This document shows positions 41,851 through 52,050 of a stretch of DNA of 64,000 nucleotides, piece by piece (the first letter of the stretch is position 1; every line of letters begins with the position of its first letter). Origin of the DNA: an uncultured Owenweeksia sp. Lineage in GTDB: Bacteria; Bacteroidota; Bacteroidia; Flavobacteriales; Schleiferiaceae. The stretch covers positions 1 to 64,000 of the forward strand of contig CAKZRR010000043.1 of NCBI GenBank assembly GCA_937146805.1, given 5' to 3'. A program made the position numbers and the translations under genes. The notes beneath the pieces were generated by a model, which searched no databases, had not been told where the DNA came from, and was given only the letters and a program-made list of their open reading frames with translations.

Positions 41851-43143
41851 TTATTTTTCCATCTCTTCAAAAACTTCTTTAGCAGCTGCCAAAGTTTTTT
41901 CAATGTCTTGATACGTTAAAGCATTGCTCAAAAACCAGCTTTCGTATGCTGATGGCGGTAAATACACCCCGCGTTTTAACATGCCATGAAAAAATTGTTT
42001 GAAATAATCATTGGCGCCTTTGGCCGCTGAGGCAAAATCGCGAACAGGCTCATTGGTAAAATGCAAACTAATCATAGAACCTCTGCGGTTGATGGTCCAA
42101 GGTAGGTTTGTTTCCTTTAAAGCTTTTTCAAGTCCAATATGAATGGTTTCGCATTTCTCAGCAAGCTCGGCAAACACTTGCGGATTCTCCTTTAAGTGTT
42201 TCAAAAGGGTGTACCCTGCAACCATAGCAATGGGGTTTCCGCTCAATGTGCCTGCCTGGTAAACAGGGCCATTGGGTGCTACATATTCCATTATTTCGGC
42301 CTTACCCGCATAGGCTCCCACCGGCATTCCAGCTCCTATCACTTTTCCATAAGTAACCAAATCTGCTTCTACACCTAGTGCTTCTTGAGCGCCACCAAAG
42401 CCCATTCTGAAACCGCTCATCACCTCGTCAAAAATCAATATAATCCCTTCCTCAGTACATATTTGGCGTAAGCCTTCAATAAAACCAGGCTCCGGTAAAA
42501 TACAGCCCATATTACCCGGAATGGGCTCAATTATCAAAGCGGCAATTTCACCTTTGTTGGCTTCCACTACTTTCTTTACACTTCCCAAATCATTGTATTC
42601 GGCCAGCAAAGTATCTTTAGCTGTACCTACCGTTACGCCCGGGCTACTTGGGTGACCTAGCGTTACCGCGCCACTACCGGCTTGTATCAAAAAGGCATCA
42701 CCATGACCGTGATAGCAACCTGCAAATTTTATAAACTTGTCTTTACCTGTATAGCCTCGTGCCAAACGAATAGCGCTCATAGTAGCTTCCGTTCCAGAGT
42801 TTACCATGCGTACACGCTCTACATTTGGTATGCTTTCGCAGATGAGGCGGGCAAGGTCAATTTCCATTTCGGTAGGTGCTCCAAAAGAAGTAGAGTCGGC
42901 TACTTTTTCTTGAATGGCTTTTACCACAGGTTCCCAAGCATGGCCTAAAATCATGGGTCCCCAAGAAGCGATGTAATCGATGTATTTATTTCCATCTTCA
43001 TCAAACATATAAGCGCCCATGGCATTCTTAATAAAAATAGGATCTCCACCTACAGACTTAAAGGCACGTACAGGTGAATTTACGCCACCGGGAATATACT
43101 TTGAGGCGGTTTGGAAAAGTGATTTGCTATTACTAGTGTTCAT
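41851..43143 (-). CDS. hemL: glutamate-1-semialdehyde 2,1-aminomutase
   Basis: The protein has 430 residues, the usual length. The N-terminal [19 protein letters not shown] and the PLP lysine motif [16 protein letters not shown] are visible, plus [21 protein letters not shown]. It converts glutamate-1-semialdehyde to 5-aminolevulinate, the second step of the C5 pathway. It is the last gene of the heme operon, 32 bases after hemB. Confidence 0.95.
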   Translation of the reverse strand: MNTSNSKSLFQTASKYIPGGVNSPVRAFKSVGGDPIFIKNAMGAYMFDEDGNKYIDYIASWGPMILGHAWEPVVKAIQEKVADSTSFGAPTEMEIDLARLICESIPNVERVRMVNSGTEATMSAIRLARGYTGKDKFIKFAGCYHGHGDAFLIQAGSGAVTLGHPSSPGVTVGTAKDTLLAEYNDLGSVKKVVEANKGEIAALIIEPIPGNMGCILPEPGFIEGLRQICTEEGIILIFDEVMSGFRMGFGGAQEALGVEADLVTYGKVIGAGMPVGAYAGKAEIMEYVAPNGPVYQAGTLSGNPIAMVAGYTLLKHLKENPQVFAELAEKCETIHIGLEKALKETNLPWTINRRGSMISLHFTNEPVRDFASAAKGANDYFKQFFHGMLKRGVYLPPSAYESWFLSNALTYQDIEKTLAAAKEVFEEMEK

Positions 43144-43175
43144 ATTTTAAAATTATCAGGCAAATGCGCTGTGTA

Positions 43176-44165
43176 TTATTTCGAGTTTATCAATCGGATA
43201 ATGTCTTTCACAAAATAAGTGGCTATCAGGTCGGCACCTGCCCTTTTAATAGAAGTCAAAACTTCCAGCATCGCCTCTTCTTCGTTTAACCAACCTTTTT
43301 CGGCAGCAGCTTTTATCATTGCATACTCACCGCTTACATGGTAAGCCGTTACCGGAACTTCCGAAACGTCTTTTATTTGCCTAATTACATCCAAGTACGA
43401 TAATGCCGGTTTTATCATTACCATATCTGCCCCTTCGGCTATATCCATTTTGGCCTCTTTTACCCCTTCTATCGCATTCGCGGGATTCATTTGGTAGGTC
43501 TTTTTATCTTTTGGAATATCCACTATATCTACCGGTGCTGAATCTAAAGCATCCCGAAAAGGGCCGTAAAAACAAGAAGCGTACTTGGCGCTATAAGCCA
43601 TAATACCAATACCAGTAAAACCTGCTACATCTAAGGCAATGCGCATAGCTTCGATACGTCCATCCATCATATCACTTGGCGCCACAAAATCAGCTCCAGC
43701 CTGTGCATGACTTATGGCCATTTCACATAAAAAACCAACAGAGGCATCATTAATAACTTCCCCGTTTTCCACTATACCATCATGACCAAATTCTGAATAT
43801 GGGTCGAGTGCCACATCTGTCATCAAGCACATTTCGGGCACCGCTTCCTTTATCATTCTAATACCGCGCTGCATCAAACCATCAAGGTTTAATGCTTCGG
43901 TACCTTCGTTGTCTTTCAAGTCATCTTCTACCTTTACAAACAACAATGCCGAAAGACAGCCCATATCCCAAAACTCCTGTACCTCTGCTTTCAGTAAATC
44001 TAAACTATAGCGGTAATATCCCGGCATAGAAGCTATTTCCTCTTTCTTATTTTGTCCTTCCATCAAAAATAGCGGAGCAATAAAATCGGAAGAATGTAAT
44101 CTTGTTTCGGCTACCATATCGCGCAAAGCGGAGGATTGACGCAACCTACGTGGACGGTGTAACAT
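43176..44165 (-). CDS. hemB: delta-aminolevulinic acid dehydratase (porphobilinogen synthase)
   Basis: The protein has 329 residues. Schiff-base lysines are seen in MAYSAKYASCFYGPFRDA and MVMIKPALSYLD. The metal site reads LMTDVALDPYSEFGHDG instead of the Cys-rich zinc site, so it is a Mg-type enzyme. It joins two 5-aminolevulinate molecules into porphobilinogen. Confidence 0.95.
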   Translation of the reverse strand: MLHRPRRLRQSSALRDMVAETRLHSSDFIAPLFLMEGQNKKEEIASMPGYYRYSLDLLKAEVQEFWDMGCLSALLFVKVEDDLKDNEGTEALNLDGLMQRGIRMIKEAVPEMCLMTDVALDPYSEFGHDGIVENGEVINDASVGFLCEMAISHAQAGADFVAPSDMMDGRIEAMRIALDVAGFTGIGIMAYSAKYASCFYGPFRDALDSAPVDIVDIPKDKKTYQMNPANAIEGVKEAKMDIAEGADMVMIKPALSYLDVIRQIKDVSEVPVTAYHVSGEYAMIKAAAEKGWLNEEEAMLEVLTSIKRAGADLIATYFVKDIIRLINSK

Positions 44166-44214
44166 ATTTTTAAATTATCGGTTCTAAAACAGGCTTCTAA
44201 GGTATTTCAGACTT

Positions 44215-45117
44215 TCAAACCCAATCTTTCGGGTTTTTTAATACTTCTAATAACCTCGCTTCTTCTGTTCCTTTATCGGGAGATGTATTATAATCCCAAC
44301 GTACCCTTGGCGGGAGGCTCATCAAAATACTCTCGGTACGTCCATTGGTTTTTAAGCCAAACAAAGTGCCTTTATCGTGTACCAAATTAAACTCTACATA
44401 ACGGCCTCTGCGTATTTCTTGCCAATAACGCTGCTGTTCAGTATAAGTTAGATGCATACGCTTTTCTACTATTGGTAAATAAGAGGGTAAAAACGACTTT
44501 CCCATATCCTTTACAAAGGCAAACCAATCAGCACTGCTCCGTTTGTCCGTAGCTTTTAAATAATCGAAAAAAGTACCGCCAATACCGCGGCTTTCATCTC
44601 GGTGGTGATTTCTAAAATAAGAATCACATTGCTCCTTATACTTTGGGTATAACTCAGCACCATGCTTATCTGCAGCCGTTTTTTGAGTGCTATGAAAGTG
44701 AATAGCATCCTCATTAAACAAATAATAAGGGGTAAGATCGGTGCCTCCTCCAAACCAGCAATCAGTTTTTTCACCTGCCTTATTGTACATTTCAAAATAA
44801 CGATAATTGGCGTGTACCGTAGGCACCATGGGATTTCGCGGGTGTATAACTAAAGAAACACCACAAGCAAAAAAGCTATCGCCTTCAATCTTCATTTGTT
44901 GCTTTAAGCTATCGGGCAACTGTCCATGCACCACACTGGTGCTCACGCCACCTTTTTCAAAAACAGCACCTTCGCTTAGTACTCGCGATCGGCCACCACC
45001 ACCACCAGGTCGCTCCCAATGGTCTTCAACAAACTTTGCTTGGCCATCTATTTTCTCAATGGCTCCACATATCTCATCTTGTAAATCGCGAATGTATTGG
45101 GTGAATTGTTCTTTCAT
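44215..45117 (-). CDS. hemF: oxygen-dependent coproporphyrinogen III oxidase
   Basis: The protein has 300 residues. Family signatures are FGGGTDLTPYYL, HRDESRGIGGTFFDYL and RRGRYVEFNLVHDKGTLFGL. It decarboxylates coproporphyrinogen III to protoporphyrinogen IX using O2, so the cell uses the protoporphyrin branch and needs oxygen at this step unless a HemN exists elsewhere. Confidence 0.95.
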   Translation of the reverse strand: MKEQFTQYIRDLQDEICGAIEKIDGQAKFVEDHWERPGGGGGRSRVLSEGAVFEKGGVSTSVVHGQLPDSLKQQMKIEGDSFFACGVSLVIHPRNPMVPTVHANYRYFEMYNKAGEKTDCWFGGGTDLTPYYLFNEDAIHFHSTQKTAADKHGAELYPKYKEQCDSYFRNHHRDESRGIGGTFFDYLKATDKRSSADWFAFVKDMGKSFLPSYLPIVEKRMHLTYTEQQRYWQEIRRGRYVEFNLVHDKGTLFGLKTNGRTESILMSLPPRVRWDYNTSPDKGTEEARLLEVLKNPKDWV

Positions 45118-45205
45118 AACTGGTTAATTTGTTGATTGGCTAAATTGTTAATTAGAATAATCACCACTGATTAACTACTCCACTATTTTACCAATAACTA
45201 TCTAA

Positions 45206-46225
45206 CTAATAACTTTTAATAGCATTAACAAAAGCTTTTGCATGATCTACCGGTACGTTGGGTAAAATACCATGACCTAAGTTGGCAATGTATTTATAGG
45301 TGCCAAAATCATCCACCATCTGCTTAGCCATTTTTTCAATTTCGGGGATAGGGCTCAACAAACGAGCCGGATCAAAATTACCCTGAAGTGTGGTGCTAAA
45401 CTGCGTAAACTCACGTGCCATTTGCGGATTTATAGTCCAATCTACCCCTAATGCTGAAACAGGCATTTTAGCCATTTCCTCTAAAGCAAACCAACAACCT
45501 TTGGCAAATACAATTACCGGAATTTGCTCATGTAAAGCATCCACCATTTTGCGGATATAGCTTAATGAGAAAGTTTCATAGTCACCCGGTGAAAGCAAAC
45601 CACCCCAGCTATCAAATATTTGAATAGCGTTACAACCATGAGCAATTTTTTCCTTTAAGTAGGCAATGGTAGCCTGTGTAATCTTTTCTAACAGCAAATG
45701 TGCCGCCTCTGGTTGGGTATAACAAAACTCCTTGGCTTTATCAAAAGTCTTACTCCCTTGGCCTTCTACCATATAGCAAAAAACTGTCCATGGCGAACCT
45801 GCAAAACCAATCAAAGGCACTTCATTTTCCAATGCATCTTTGGTCATATCAATAGCTTGATACACGTAGCTCAACCTATCTTTTACATCAATAGTAGGAA
45901 TAGCTTGTACCTGCTCCATGGTACGAATAGGATTGGGGATATAAGGACCTTTACCTGGCACCATTTGCACCTCCACCTCCAAGGCCTGAGGTATTACCAA
46001 AATATCCGAAAACAAAATAGCGGCATCTACTCCCACTTGATGAATAGGCATTACAGTAATTTCGGTGGCCAATTCGGGCGTTTCTACTCTATCAAAAAAG
46101 CTGTACTTGGCTTTCAACTTCATAAAATCCGGCAAATACCTTCCGGCTTGGCGCATCATCCATACAGGTGGACGTTCTACTTTTTCGCCTGCTAAGGCTT
46201 TTAAGAATAAATCGTTTTTTATCAT
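45206..46225 (-). CDS. hemE: uroporphyrinogen decarboxylase
   Basis: The protein has 339 residues. Its N-terminal signature is [16 protein letters not shown], followed by [16 protein letters not shown] and the closing [13 protein letters not shown]. It decarboxylates uroporphyrinogen III to coproporphyrinogen III. It follows hemD by 32 bases. Confidence 0.95.
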   Translation of the reverse strand: MIKNDLFLKALAGEKVERPPVWMMRQAGRYLPDFMKLKAKYSFFDRVETPELATEITVMPIHQVGVDAAILFSDILVIPQALEVEVQMVPGKGPYIPNPIRTMEQVQAIPTIDVKDRLSYVYQAIDMTKDALENEVPLIGFAGSPWTVFCYMVEGQGSKTFDKAKEFCYTQPEAAHLLLEKITQATIAYLKEKIAHGCNAIQIFDSWGGLLSPGDYETFSLSYIRKMVDALHEQIPVIVFAKGCWFALEEMAKMPVSALGVDWTINPQMAREFTQFSTTLQGNFDPARLLSPIPEIEKMAKQMVDDFGTYKYIANLGHGILPNVPVDHAKAFVNAIKSY

Positions 46226-46257
46226 CTCTATAACATGCCCAAGGGGCTTTCTAATTC

Positions 46258-46980
46258 TTAAGATTTTACATTTTCAAAGTGGCCAATCACTTTCTCCACC
46301 ACCGAGGCAATGGATGGTTCATCGGCCAAAATTCTAGGATTATTGCAGCGTAAATGCACCGCTTCGGAAGTAGTAGCGCCTATACAAAAACAGGGGATTT
46401 CTGTTTTGATTTTATTTTTTTTAAAAAAGCTATATACCGCGCTGGGCGATAAAAATAGCAAGCCATCCAATCGTTGTGTTTCTACCTGCTCGCATACCAT
46501 TTCGGTATGATACACCACTTCTTTATTTACCGCTATACCTTTGCTTTTAAGGTATTCTGGCAAATCATCTAAAGACTTGTTTCCGCAAAAGAAATCTACT
46601 TCGGTAACATCCTTATTTCGAGCAATAATCTGTGCCAAACTAATGGCATTACCTGCCGTTACATTGGTTTCAATGCCTAAATCTGCTAACATTTGTGTGG
46701 CTTTAATACCTACGGTAAATGTCTTTTTAGGCATGGTTTCCAATCCCGTTGTAGCCAACAAACTGGCTACGCTTTTCACCGCATTTTTACTTGTAAAAAC
46801 CCGGGCTTGGGCCTGATCATTATTCCAGCTTTCCTTAAAACTTTCAGCATCATGAAACGGGCTTACCTCAATAAAATCAAACTGACGCAACCGCAAACCA
46901 CTTTCCTCAATTTTGGCGCTCAAGTCATGGCTCAAGCTACGGGTAGCCATCAATAATATGTTGCCCCTAGCGTCCGCCAT
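46258..46980 (-). CDS. hemD: uroporphyrinogen-III synthase
   Basis: The protein has 240 residues. Low sequence conservation is normal for this family. [20 protein letters not shown] and [15 protein letters not shown] are typical; the ending [13 protein letters not shown] fits. It closes hydroxymethylbilane into uroporphyrinogen III. It overlaps hemC by 14 bases, so the two are coupled. Confidence 0.85.
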   Translation of the reverse strand: MADARGNILLMATRSLSHDLSAKIEESGLRLRQFDFIEVSPFHDAESFKESWNNDQAQARVFTSKNAVKSVASLLATTGLETMPKKTFTVGIKATQMLADLGIETNVTAGNAISLAQIIARNKDVTEVDFFCGNKSLDDLPEYLKSKGIAVNKEVVYHTEMVCEQVETQRLDGLLFLSPSAVYSFFKKNKIKTEIPCFCIGATTSEAVHLRCNNPRILADEPSIASVVEKVIGHFENVKS

Positions 46981-47881
46981 TGTCCAAACTTTCCATTATT
47001 TCTTTTCCTCCCTGCGCCAAAGCTTGTTGCGCAGCTATCATTCCTAAGTTTTCACTTTCGTGGAAGGGCATCTTCCTATTCACTTCTACTTTTTGGCTAC
47101 CATCCAAAGCAAACAAAGCAGCTTGCAAATGCACTTCATCATCTTTTAAGGTAGCCAAAGCACCTACCGGAGCCGAACAGCCACCTTCTACACCTCTTAA
47201 AAAATCGCGCTCAATCATCGCCAATTTAAAAGTCTCTTTATCACATAGCTTCTGCAAGGCCTTGCGTAAAGCATCATCTTGGCTCAAGCATGTAATGGCT
47301 ATTACACCTTGCGCGGGCGCTGGAATCATCCAATCCAATTCTTCATAGTGCGCGGGTAATTCGTTAATACGCTCCAATCCCGCCTTCGCGAAAATGGCAC
47401 CATCCCAATCATTGTTTAGTAATTTTTTCAAACGGGTTTGAACATTACCTCGCAGGCCTGTAGTTTGGTGGTTCGGATAACGATGTTTCCATTGGGCAAC
47501 GCGCCTAATACTTCCCGTGGCAACGGTACCCCCGGCTTTCAAAAAATTCAAATTGCCTTTATGCACCAAAATATCCAAGGCACTGGCCCGGGGTAAAACT
47601 GCCTCCAAACTAATTCCTTCGGGAGCTAAGGTGGGGTAGTCTTTTAATGAGTGTACTGCTAAATCTATTTCTCCAGCAAGCAGGGCATCGTCCAGTATTT
47701 TGGTAAATAAACCTGTACCACCAAACTGATGTAATGGTGTACTCAAGTCTTTATCAGCAGGTACCTTTACCATGCGCAACTCGGCTTTTACACCTAGTAA
47801 ACTCAATTGGTTTTGCACTTGCTCGGCTTGCCAAACTGCCAACTTGCTATCGCGTGTTCCTATTCGTAAAATGTTAGCCAC
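46967..47881 (-). CDS. hemC: hydroxymethylbilane synthase (porphobilinogen deaminase)
   Basis: The protein has 304 residues. It begins with ILRIGTRDSKLAVWQAEQV, has HSLKDYP (catalytic Asp region) and the cofactor-binding Cys in FLRGVEGGCSAPVG. It polymerises four porphobilinogen units. It lies 22 bases after hemA. Confidence 0.96.
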   Translation of the reverse strand: MANILRIGTRDSKLAVWQAEQVQNQLSLLGVKAELRMVKVPADKDLSTPLHQFGGTGLFTKILDDALLAGEIDLAVHSLKDYPTLAPEGISLEAVLPRASALDILVHKGNLNFLKAGGTVATGSIRRVAQWKHRYPNHQTTGLRGNVQTRLKKLLNNDWDGAIFAKAGLERINELPAHYEELDWMIPAPAQGVIAITCLSQDDALRKALQKLCDKETFKLAMIERDFLRGVEGGCSAPVGALATLKDDEVHLQAALFALDGSQKVEVNRKMPFHESENLGMIAAQQALAQGGKEIMESLDNGGR

Positions 47882-47903
47882 TTTAATGTTTTATAAACCG
47901 CTA

Positions 47904-49142
47904 TTACAGCTCAAAAATATGATGAATTGTTTTCAAATTGCCATTGATATCTTCACCTACTTTAAGTTGTTTAGCAAACTCACCTGTAATTCTATTTAAC
48001 AGCTGATCGGCCAGTACTTCGGCATGTTGGGCATTTAATTCGGGGTATTTTTTTAAGATATTCTGTACCTCTTTACCCTTCCAGTTTTCCATTTTGCTAC
48101 GAACGGCTTGCAGTGTAGGCGCCACTCTTCGGCTCTCAAGCCACAAGTAAAAATCATCTATCATTTGACCAATAATCTTCTCTGCCAGAGGTATTTCTGC
48201 CTTCCTTTTTTCCATACTCTGTTGCGCTACCGCAGATAAGGCATCTACATCTACCACCTCAAAATCAGTATGGCGATACAAACTACCTTCTACATTACGC
48301 GGCACACTCAAATCCAACACCAAACGTGACTTTGCTGTGGTGAAATGAGATTCTAAAACCGTAGGCACCATAGCTCCCGTAGCCACAATTACTACATCGG
48401 CCGCATTTAAGGCCCAAGGCAAATGGGAGTAATCTAAATGTTTTACACCAAACCGGTTGGCCAGCCTTTCTGCCTTTTGTTCCGTGCGGTTTATCAGCGT
48501 AATATCACTAAGCCCTGTTTGGTTTACTAAATTTTCGCAAGCGGTTTTACCAATCTTACCCGTACCTACTAAAACTACTTTGGGCTGGCTAAACTTACTA
48601 AGCTCTTGTTTTATTTTTTGTACAGCGGCAAAAGCCACCGAAGCAGCTCCGCTACTTATTTTGGTATTATTTTTTACTTTTTTAGAGGTTTGCACGGCAC
48701 TGTTTACCAACCTTTCTAAAAAAGCATTGTGCGCAGATTGCTCTTTGGCAAAAACAAAAGACTTTTTGATTTGTCCTACGATTTCAAAATCGCCCAAAAT
48801 CTTACTTTCCATTCCAGCACTTACTCTAAACAAATGCTCAATTGCCTCTCTATTTTGCTTAATACTTTGGTAACGATAATACTCTTCTTGGCTTACTTGA
48901 GCCTGTTGGCATAAAAGACCAATAATATTACGAGGGCAATCGCCAAAACCATATATCTCGGTACGATTGCAGGTAGAAACCACCATCATACCGTCTCCTC
49001 CTTGTTGCTTGTAGTCAGCTATTAAATCAGCGGCTCTTTCTTCGTTCAAACTAAACTTTTCACGTACCGAAATGTCGGCCGTTTTGTGGTTTATACCCAC
49101 CAAAAAAAAGTTTGAAAACTTACTTACTTGAAATTCTTCCAT
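47904..49142 (-). CDS. hemA: glutamyl-tRNA reductase
   Basis: The ATG at 49142 is chosen over the TTG at 49160 because a promoter -7 box lies at 49165-49158, leaving a short leader. The 412-residue protein has the catalytic Cys in VVSTCNRTEIYG, the NADPH-binding GTGKIGKTACENL and INRTEQKAERLA. It makes glutamate-1-semialdehyde from glutamyl-tRNA, the committed step. It is first in the operon hemACDEFBL. Confidence 0.95.
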   Translation of the reverse strand: MEEFQVSKFSNFFLVGINHKTADISVREKFSLNEERAADLIADYKQQGGDGMMVVSTCNRTEIYGFGDCPRNIIGLLCQQAQVSQEEYYRYQSIKQNREAIEHLFRVSAGMESKILGDFEIVGQIKKSFVFAKEQSAHNAFLERLVNSAVQTSKKVKNNTKISSGAASVAFAAVQKIKQELSKFSQPKVVLVGTGKIGKTACENLVNQTGLSDITLINRTEQKAERLANRFGVKHLDYSHLPWALNAADVVIVATGAMVPTVLESHFTTAKSRLVLDLSVPRNVEGSLYRHTDFEVVDVDALSAVAQQSMEKRKAEIPLAEKIIGQMIDDFYLWLESRRVAPTLQAVRSKMENWKGKEVQNILKKYPELNAQHAEVLADQLLNRITGEFAKQLKVGEDINGNLKTIHHIFEL

Positions 49143-49157
49143 AGTATTTACGGGAGG

Positions 49158-49165
49158 CAAAAATA
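49158..49165 (-). promoter_or_regulatory. hemA promoter -7 box TATTTTTG
   Basis: TATTTTTG matches TAnnTTTG. Its last G lies 16 bases before the ATG at 49142. A canonical -33 TTTG at the proper distance is not seen, so regulation by the neighbouring AraC protein is possible. Confidence 0.55.
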
Positions 49166-49261
49166 CCCTATACCAAAATGCTTTAATACCTCAATTCAAT
49201 GAATTTATAACCCAATTAAGAGAAAGGTTCTATTTAGAGTGTTTCTAATTAACATTCCCCT

Positions 49262-49269
49262 TACTTTCG
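49262..49269 (+). promoter_or_regulatory. araC/hemH promoter -7 box TACTTTCG
   Basis: TACTTTCG is a close variant of TAnnTTTG, followed by about 63 bases to the AraC gene start. Together with the hemA promoter it forms a divergent 170-bp control region. Confidence 0.5.
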
Positions 49270-49332
49270 CAGCAAAATTAGCGGCTATAGCTGGTTTTAA
49301 AGCTGATAATTATCATAGTTTGTAAAAACTAA

Positions 49333-50250
49333 TTGCCCATGGACATCCATTTTGAGCTAAGCTCATTAGCTAAAAATACCCCAAAAAGCGAAATAGTAAA
49401 TACCCGAATTAGTGAAGGTATTTTTATGGTGCGAGTACAAAATTTTGGAGATGAAAGCTTTAGCCTCACCAGAGAAATTGATCAAAGCCTTATACAGTTC
49501 TATTTTGCGGCCAGTGGAGGCGCTTCTTTTTTATTTAACCAAGGTAAATATCAGCTACAGCTAGAAAAAGAGAAATGCCTGCTTTTTTACAACCCGTTAA
49601 TTGCCTTACCACTAAATGTAGAGGTAAAACCACATTCTAAATTGGTGTTTCTATACCTTACGGTAGAACATCTACACCAGCTTTTTGTACAGGCTACTGA
49701 TGAAATAGCCTTTATCAATCAGGACAACGTCAACAAAAAATACTACGCCAACTTACCTTTATCACCTTTGCTAATTTTAACGGTAAATCAGTTATTTACT
49801 AATACCGTAAGTGGTCCTGCCTCCGCCATTTTTGAACGAGCAAAGGCTTACGAAATACTGGCACTGTTTTTTACAAAAGAAGAAGGTACCGATGTGGAGC
49901 AATGTCCATTTTTAAAGGATGAAGAAAACGTTAAGCGCATTAGGCAAGCCAAAAGTTTACTTATTGAAAAAATGGCAACCCCCCCTACATTAAAAGAATT
50001 GGCCGTAGAAATAAACCTTAGTGAATACCGACTAAAAGAAGGTTTCAAAAACATTTATGGCAAATCCGTTTTTCAGTTTTTAAACGATTACCGTTTGGAC
50101 ACCGCCCGCCAAATGCTGAGTAGCGGCAAACACAAAGTAAACGATGCCGCCTATCAAATTGGCTACACCAATCCCAGCCATTTTATTAGTGCCTTTAAAA
50201 AGAAATTCGGGGTTACCCCCAAAAAATATTTAAGCGGAAAAAGCAACTAA
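49333..50250 (+). CDS. AraC-family regulator beside heme genes
   Basis: The protein has 305 residues. The N-terminal half is a beta-rich sensing domain. The last 100 residues hold the double helix-turn-helix (LKELAVEINLSEYRLKEGFK and VNDAAYQIGYTNPSHFISAFKKKFG). It lies between hemA and hemH and may tune heme synthesis, or iron uptake. This is suggested by context only. Confidence 0.78.
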   Translation: MPMDIHFELSSLAKNTPKSEIVNTRISEGIFMVRVQNFGDESFSLTREIDQSLIQFYFAASGGASFLFNQGKYQLQLEKEKCLLFYNPLIALPLNVEVKPHSKLVFLYLTVEHLHQLFVQATDEIAFINQDNVNKKYYANLPLSPLLILTVNQLFTNTVSGPASAIFERAKAYEILALFFTKEEGTDVEQCPFLKDEENVKRIRQAKSLLIEKMATPPTLKELAVEINLSEYRLKEGFKNIYGKSVFQFLNDYRLDTARQMLSSGKHKVNDAAYQIGYTNPSHFISAFKKKFGVTPKKYLSGKSN

Positions 50251-50276
50251 TACCCGTAAACACTTTAAGATTAAGC

Positions 50277-51305
50277 ATGTCGCAAAAAGCAATTTTATTA
50301 GTAAACCTTGGCTCACCCGAATCGCCACAAGCAAAAGATGTAAAGCCCTATTTACGCGAGTTTTTAATGGATGAAAAGGTGATTGACAAACCTTTTTTAT
50401 TTAGATACTTGCTTATTGAAGGCATCATTCTACGCACACGTCCACAAAAATCGGCCGAGGCCTACCAAAAAATTTGGTGGAATGAAGGCTCCCCTTTAAT
50501 TGTTTTGAGCGAACGTTTGCAAAAATTGGTACAACAAAACACACAACTCCCTGTAGGACTGGCTATGCGCTACGGAAATCCTTCCATACAAAGTGGACTG
50601 GAGAAACTAAAGGCGGAGAACCCGGACTTAAAGGAAGTTTTTGTGATTCCGCTATACCCGCATTATGCCATGAGCAGTTACGAAACCGTGGTAGATAAGG
50701 TAAATGCTGTAGTTAAAGAAGATTTTAGTGACCTTACCGTTAGCTTTAAAGATGTATTTTACAATGATGCTCAATATTTAGATATACTGGCCAATTCATT
50801 AAAACCAGCTCTCGAGAAAGATTACGACCACATCTTGTTTAGCTACCATGGTATCCCCGAAAGGCATGTACACAAAACCGACCCCAGCGGCAGCCATTGC
50901 CTTAAAATTGAAGATTGCTGCAACCAAAACAGCTCCGCGCAACCATTTTGCTACCGCCATCAAGTATTTGAAACTACCAAGGCTATTGCCCAGCGTTTAA
51001 ATCTACCTAAAGAAAAGTACAGCGACAGCTTTCAAAGCAGATTGGGCCGCGACCCTTGGTTGCAACCTTTTACCGACCATGTAATTGAAGAATTACCCAA
51101 AAAAGGCGTTAAAAAACTTGTGGTACTTTGCCCAGCCTTTGTTTCGGATTGTTTAGAAACATTAGAGGAAATTGGCATGGAAGCCCGTAAAGAATTTTTA
51201 AAAGCGGGAGGTGAAGAATTTACTTTGGTGCCATGTATTAACACGCACGAGAGCTGGGCAAAACTACTAGCGCAATGGGGCGAAAAAGCTTTAGTAACCC
51301 GTTAG
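50277..51305 (+). CDS. hemH: ferrochelatase
   Basis: The protein has 342 residues. It begins ILLVNLGSPESPQAKDVKPYLREFL and holds the catalytic His in LFSYHGIPERHV; late PAFVSDCLETLEEI is typical. It inserts iron into protoporphyrin IX. It is 27 bases after the AraC gene, on the same transcript, so the end of the pathway is encoded opposite to its beginning. Confidence 0.95.
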   Translation: MSQKAILLVNLGSPESPQAKDVKPYLREFLMDEKVIDKPFLFRYLLIEGIILRTRPQKSAEAYQKIWWNEGSPLIVLSERLQKLVQQNTQLPVGLAMRYGNPSIQSGLEKLKAENPDLKEVFVIPLYPHYAMSSYETVVDKVNAVVKEDFSDLTVSFKDVFYNDAQYLDILANSLKPALEKDYDHILFSYHGIPERHVHKTDPSGSHCLKIEDCCNQNSSAQPFCYRHQVFETTKAIAQRLNLPKEKYSDSFQSRLGRDPWLQPFTDHVIEELPKKGVKKLVVLCPAFVSDCLETLEEIGMEARKEFLKAGGEEFTLVPCINTHESWAKLLAQWGEKALVTR

Positions 51306-51405
51306 ATAAAAAGCGTGGTTAATCAAAATCTCAACTTTTTGAGGCTCAAAGCTTGGCGCTTATATTTTATTTTAAAATGAGCACATTAAATAGGCTTATT
51401 TAGTT

Positions 51406-51413
51406 TACCTTCG
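51406..51413 (+). promoter_or_regulatory. rpsP promoter -7 box TACCTTCG
   Basis: TACCTTCG is a variant of TAnnTTTG, 58 bases before the rpsP start. The leader between them has no other obvious structure. Confidence 0.45.
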
Positions 51414-51471
51414 CGGCCTCAAAAAAATTAATTAACTGGGTCAGCGCACCCTTATAAAACAATTAATCACA

Positions 51472-52035
51472 ATGGCAACAAAAATTCGTTTGCAACGTCA
51501 TGGTCGTAAAGGCCGTCCCATTTTTCACATTGTAGTAGCAGATAGTCGCTCTAAGCGTGATGGAAAGTATATTGAGCGTTTAGGTCAGTACAATCCAAAC
51601 ACCAACCCTGCCACCATCGAAATTAATTTTGATAGTGCTTTAGACTGGGTAATGAAAGGTGCTCAACCTACTGACACCGCTAATGCCTTGTTGAAATACA
51701 AAGGTGTAATGATGAAAAAGCACTTGTTAGAAGGTGTTAAAAAAGGAGCTTTTGACGAAGCCGAAGCCGAAAAGCGTTATGACGCTTGGATGGAGCAAAA
51801 AATATCAAACATTGAAGGTAAGAAGGATGGTTTAAACAAAGCGCAAGCAGATGCTAAAGCTAAGGCCCTAGAAGCCGAAGCCGCTGTAAACAATGCTCGT
51901 GCCGCTGCTATTGCCGAAGCCAACGCTCCAGCCGAAGAAGCTGCTGCCGAAACTACCGAAGAAGTTACTGCTGAAGCAGCCACCGAAGCACCAGCTGAGG
52001 AAGCCGCTCCTGCCGAAGAAAAAACTGAGGAATAA
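51472..52035 (+). CDS. rpsP: 30S ribosomal protein S16 with Ala/Glu-rich C-terminal extension
   Basis: The core (about 1-85) is clear: MATKIRLQRHGRKGRPIFHIVVAD, then ERLGQYNPNTNPATIEIN and GAQPTDTANALLKYKGVM. The total of 187 residues is about twice the E. coli length. The rest is a charged helix and a low-complexity Ala/Glu tail, as is common in Bacteroidota. It is part of the small subunit body. Confidence 0.95.
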   Translation: MATKIRLQRHGRKGRPIFHIVVADSRSKRDGKYIERLGQYNPNTNPATIEINFDSALDWVMKGAQPTDTANALLKYKGVMMKKHLLEGVKKGAFDEAEAEKRYDAWMEQKISNIEGKKDGLNKAQADAKAKALEAEAAVNNARAAAIAEANAPAEEAAAETTEEVTAEAATEAPAEEAAPAEEKTEE

Positions 52036-52050
52036 AAAAAGCCCTGTGCT

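Noticed and set aside
49143..49160. Upstream TTG start of hemA.
   Set aside because: The predicted -7 box overlaps this codon, so the transcript would begin after it; ATG 49142 fits.
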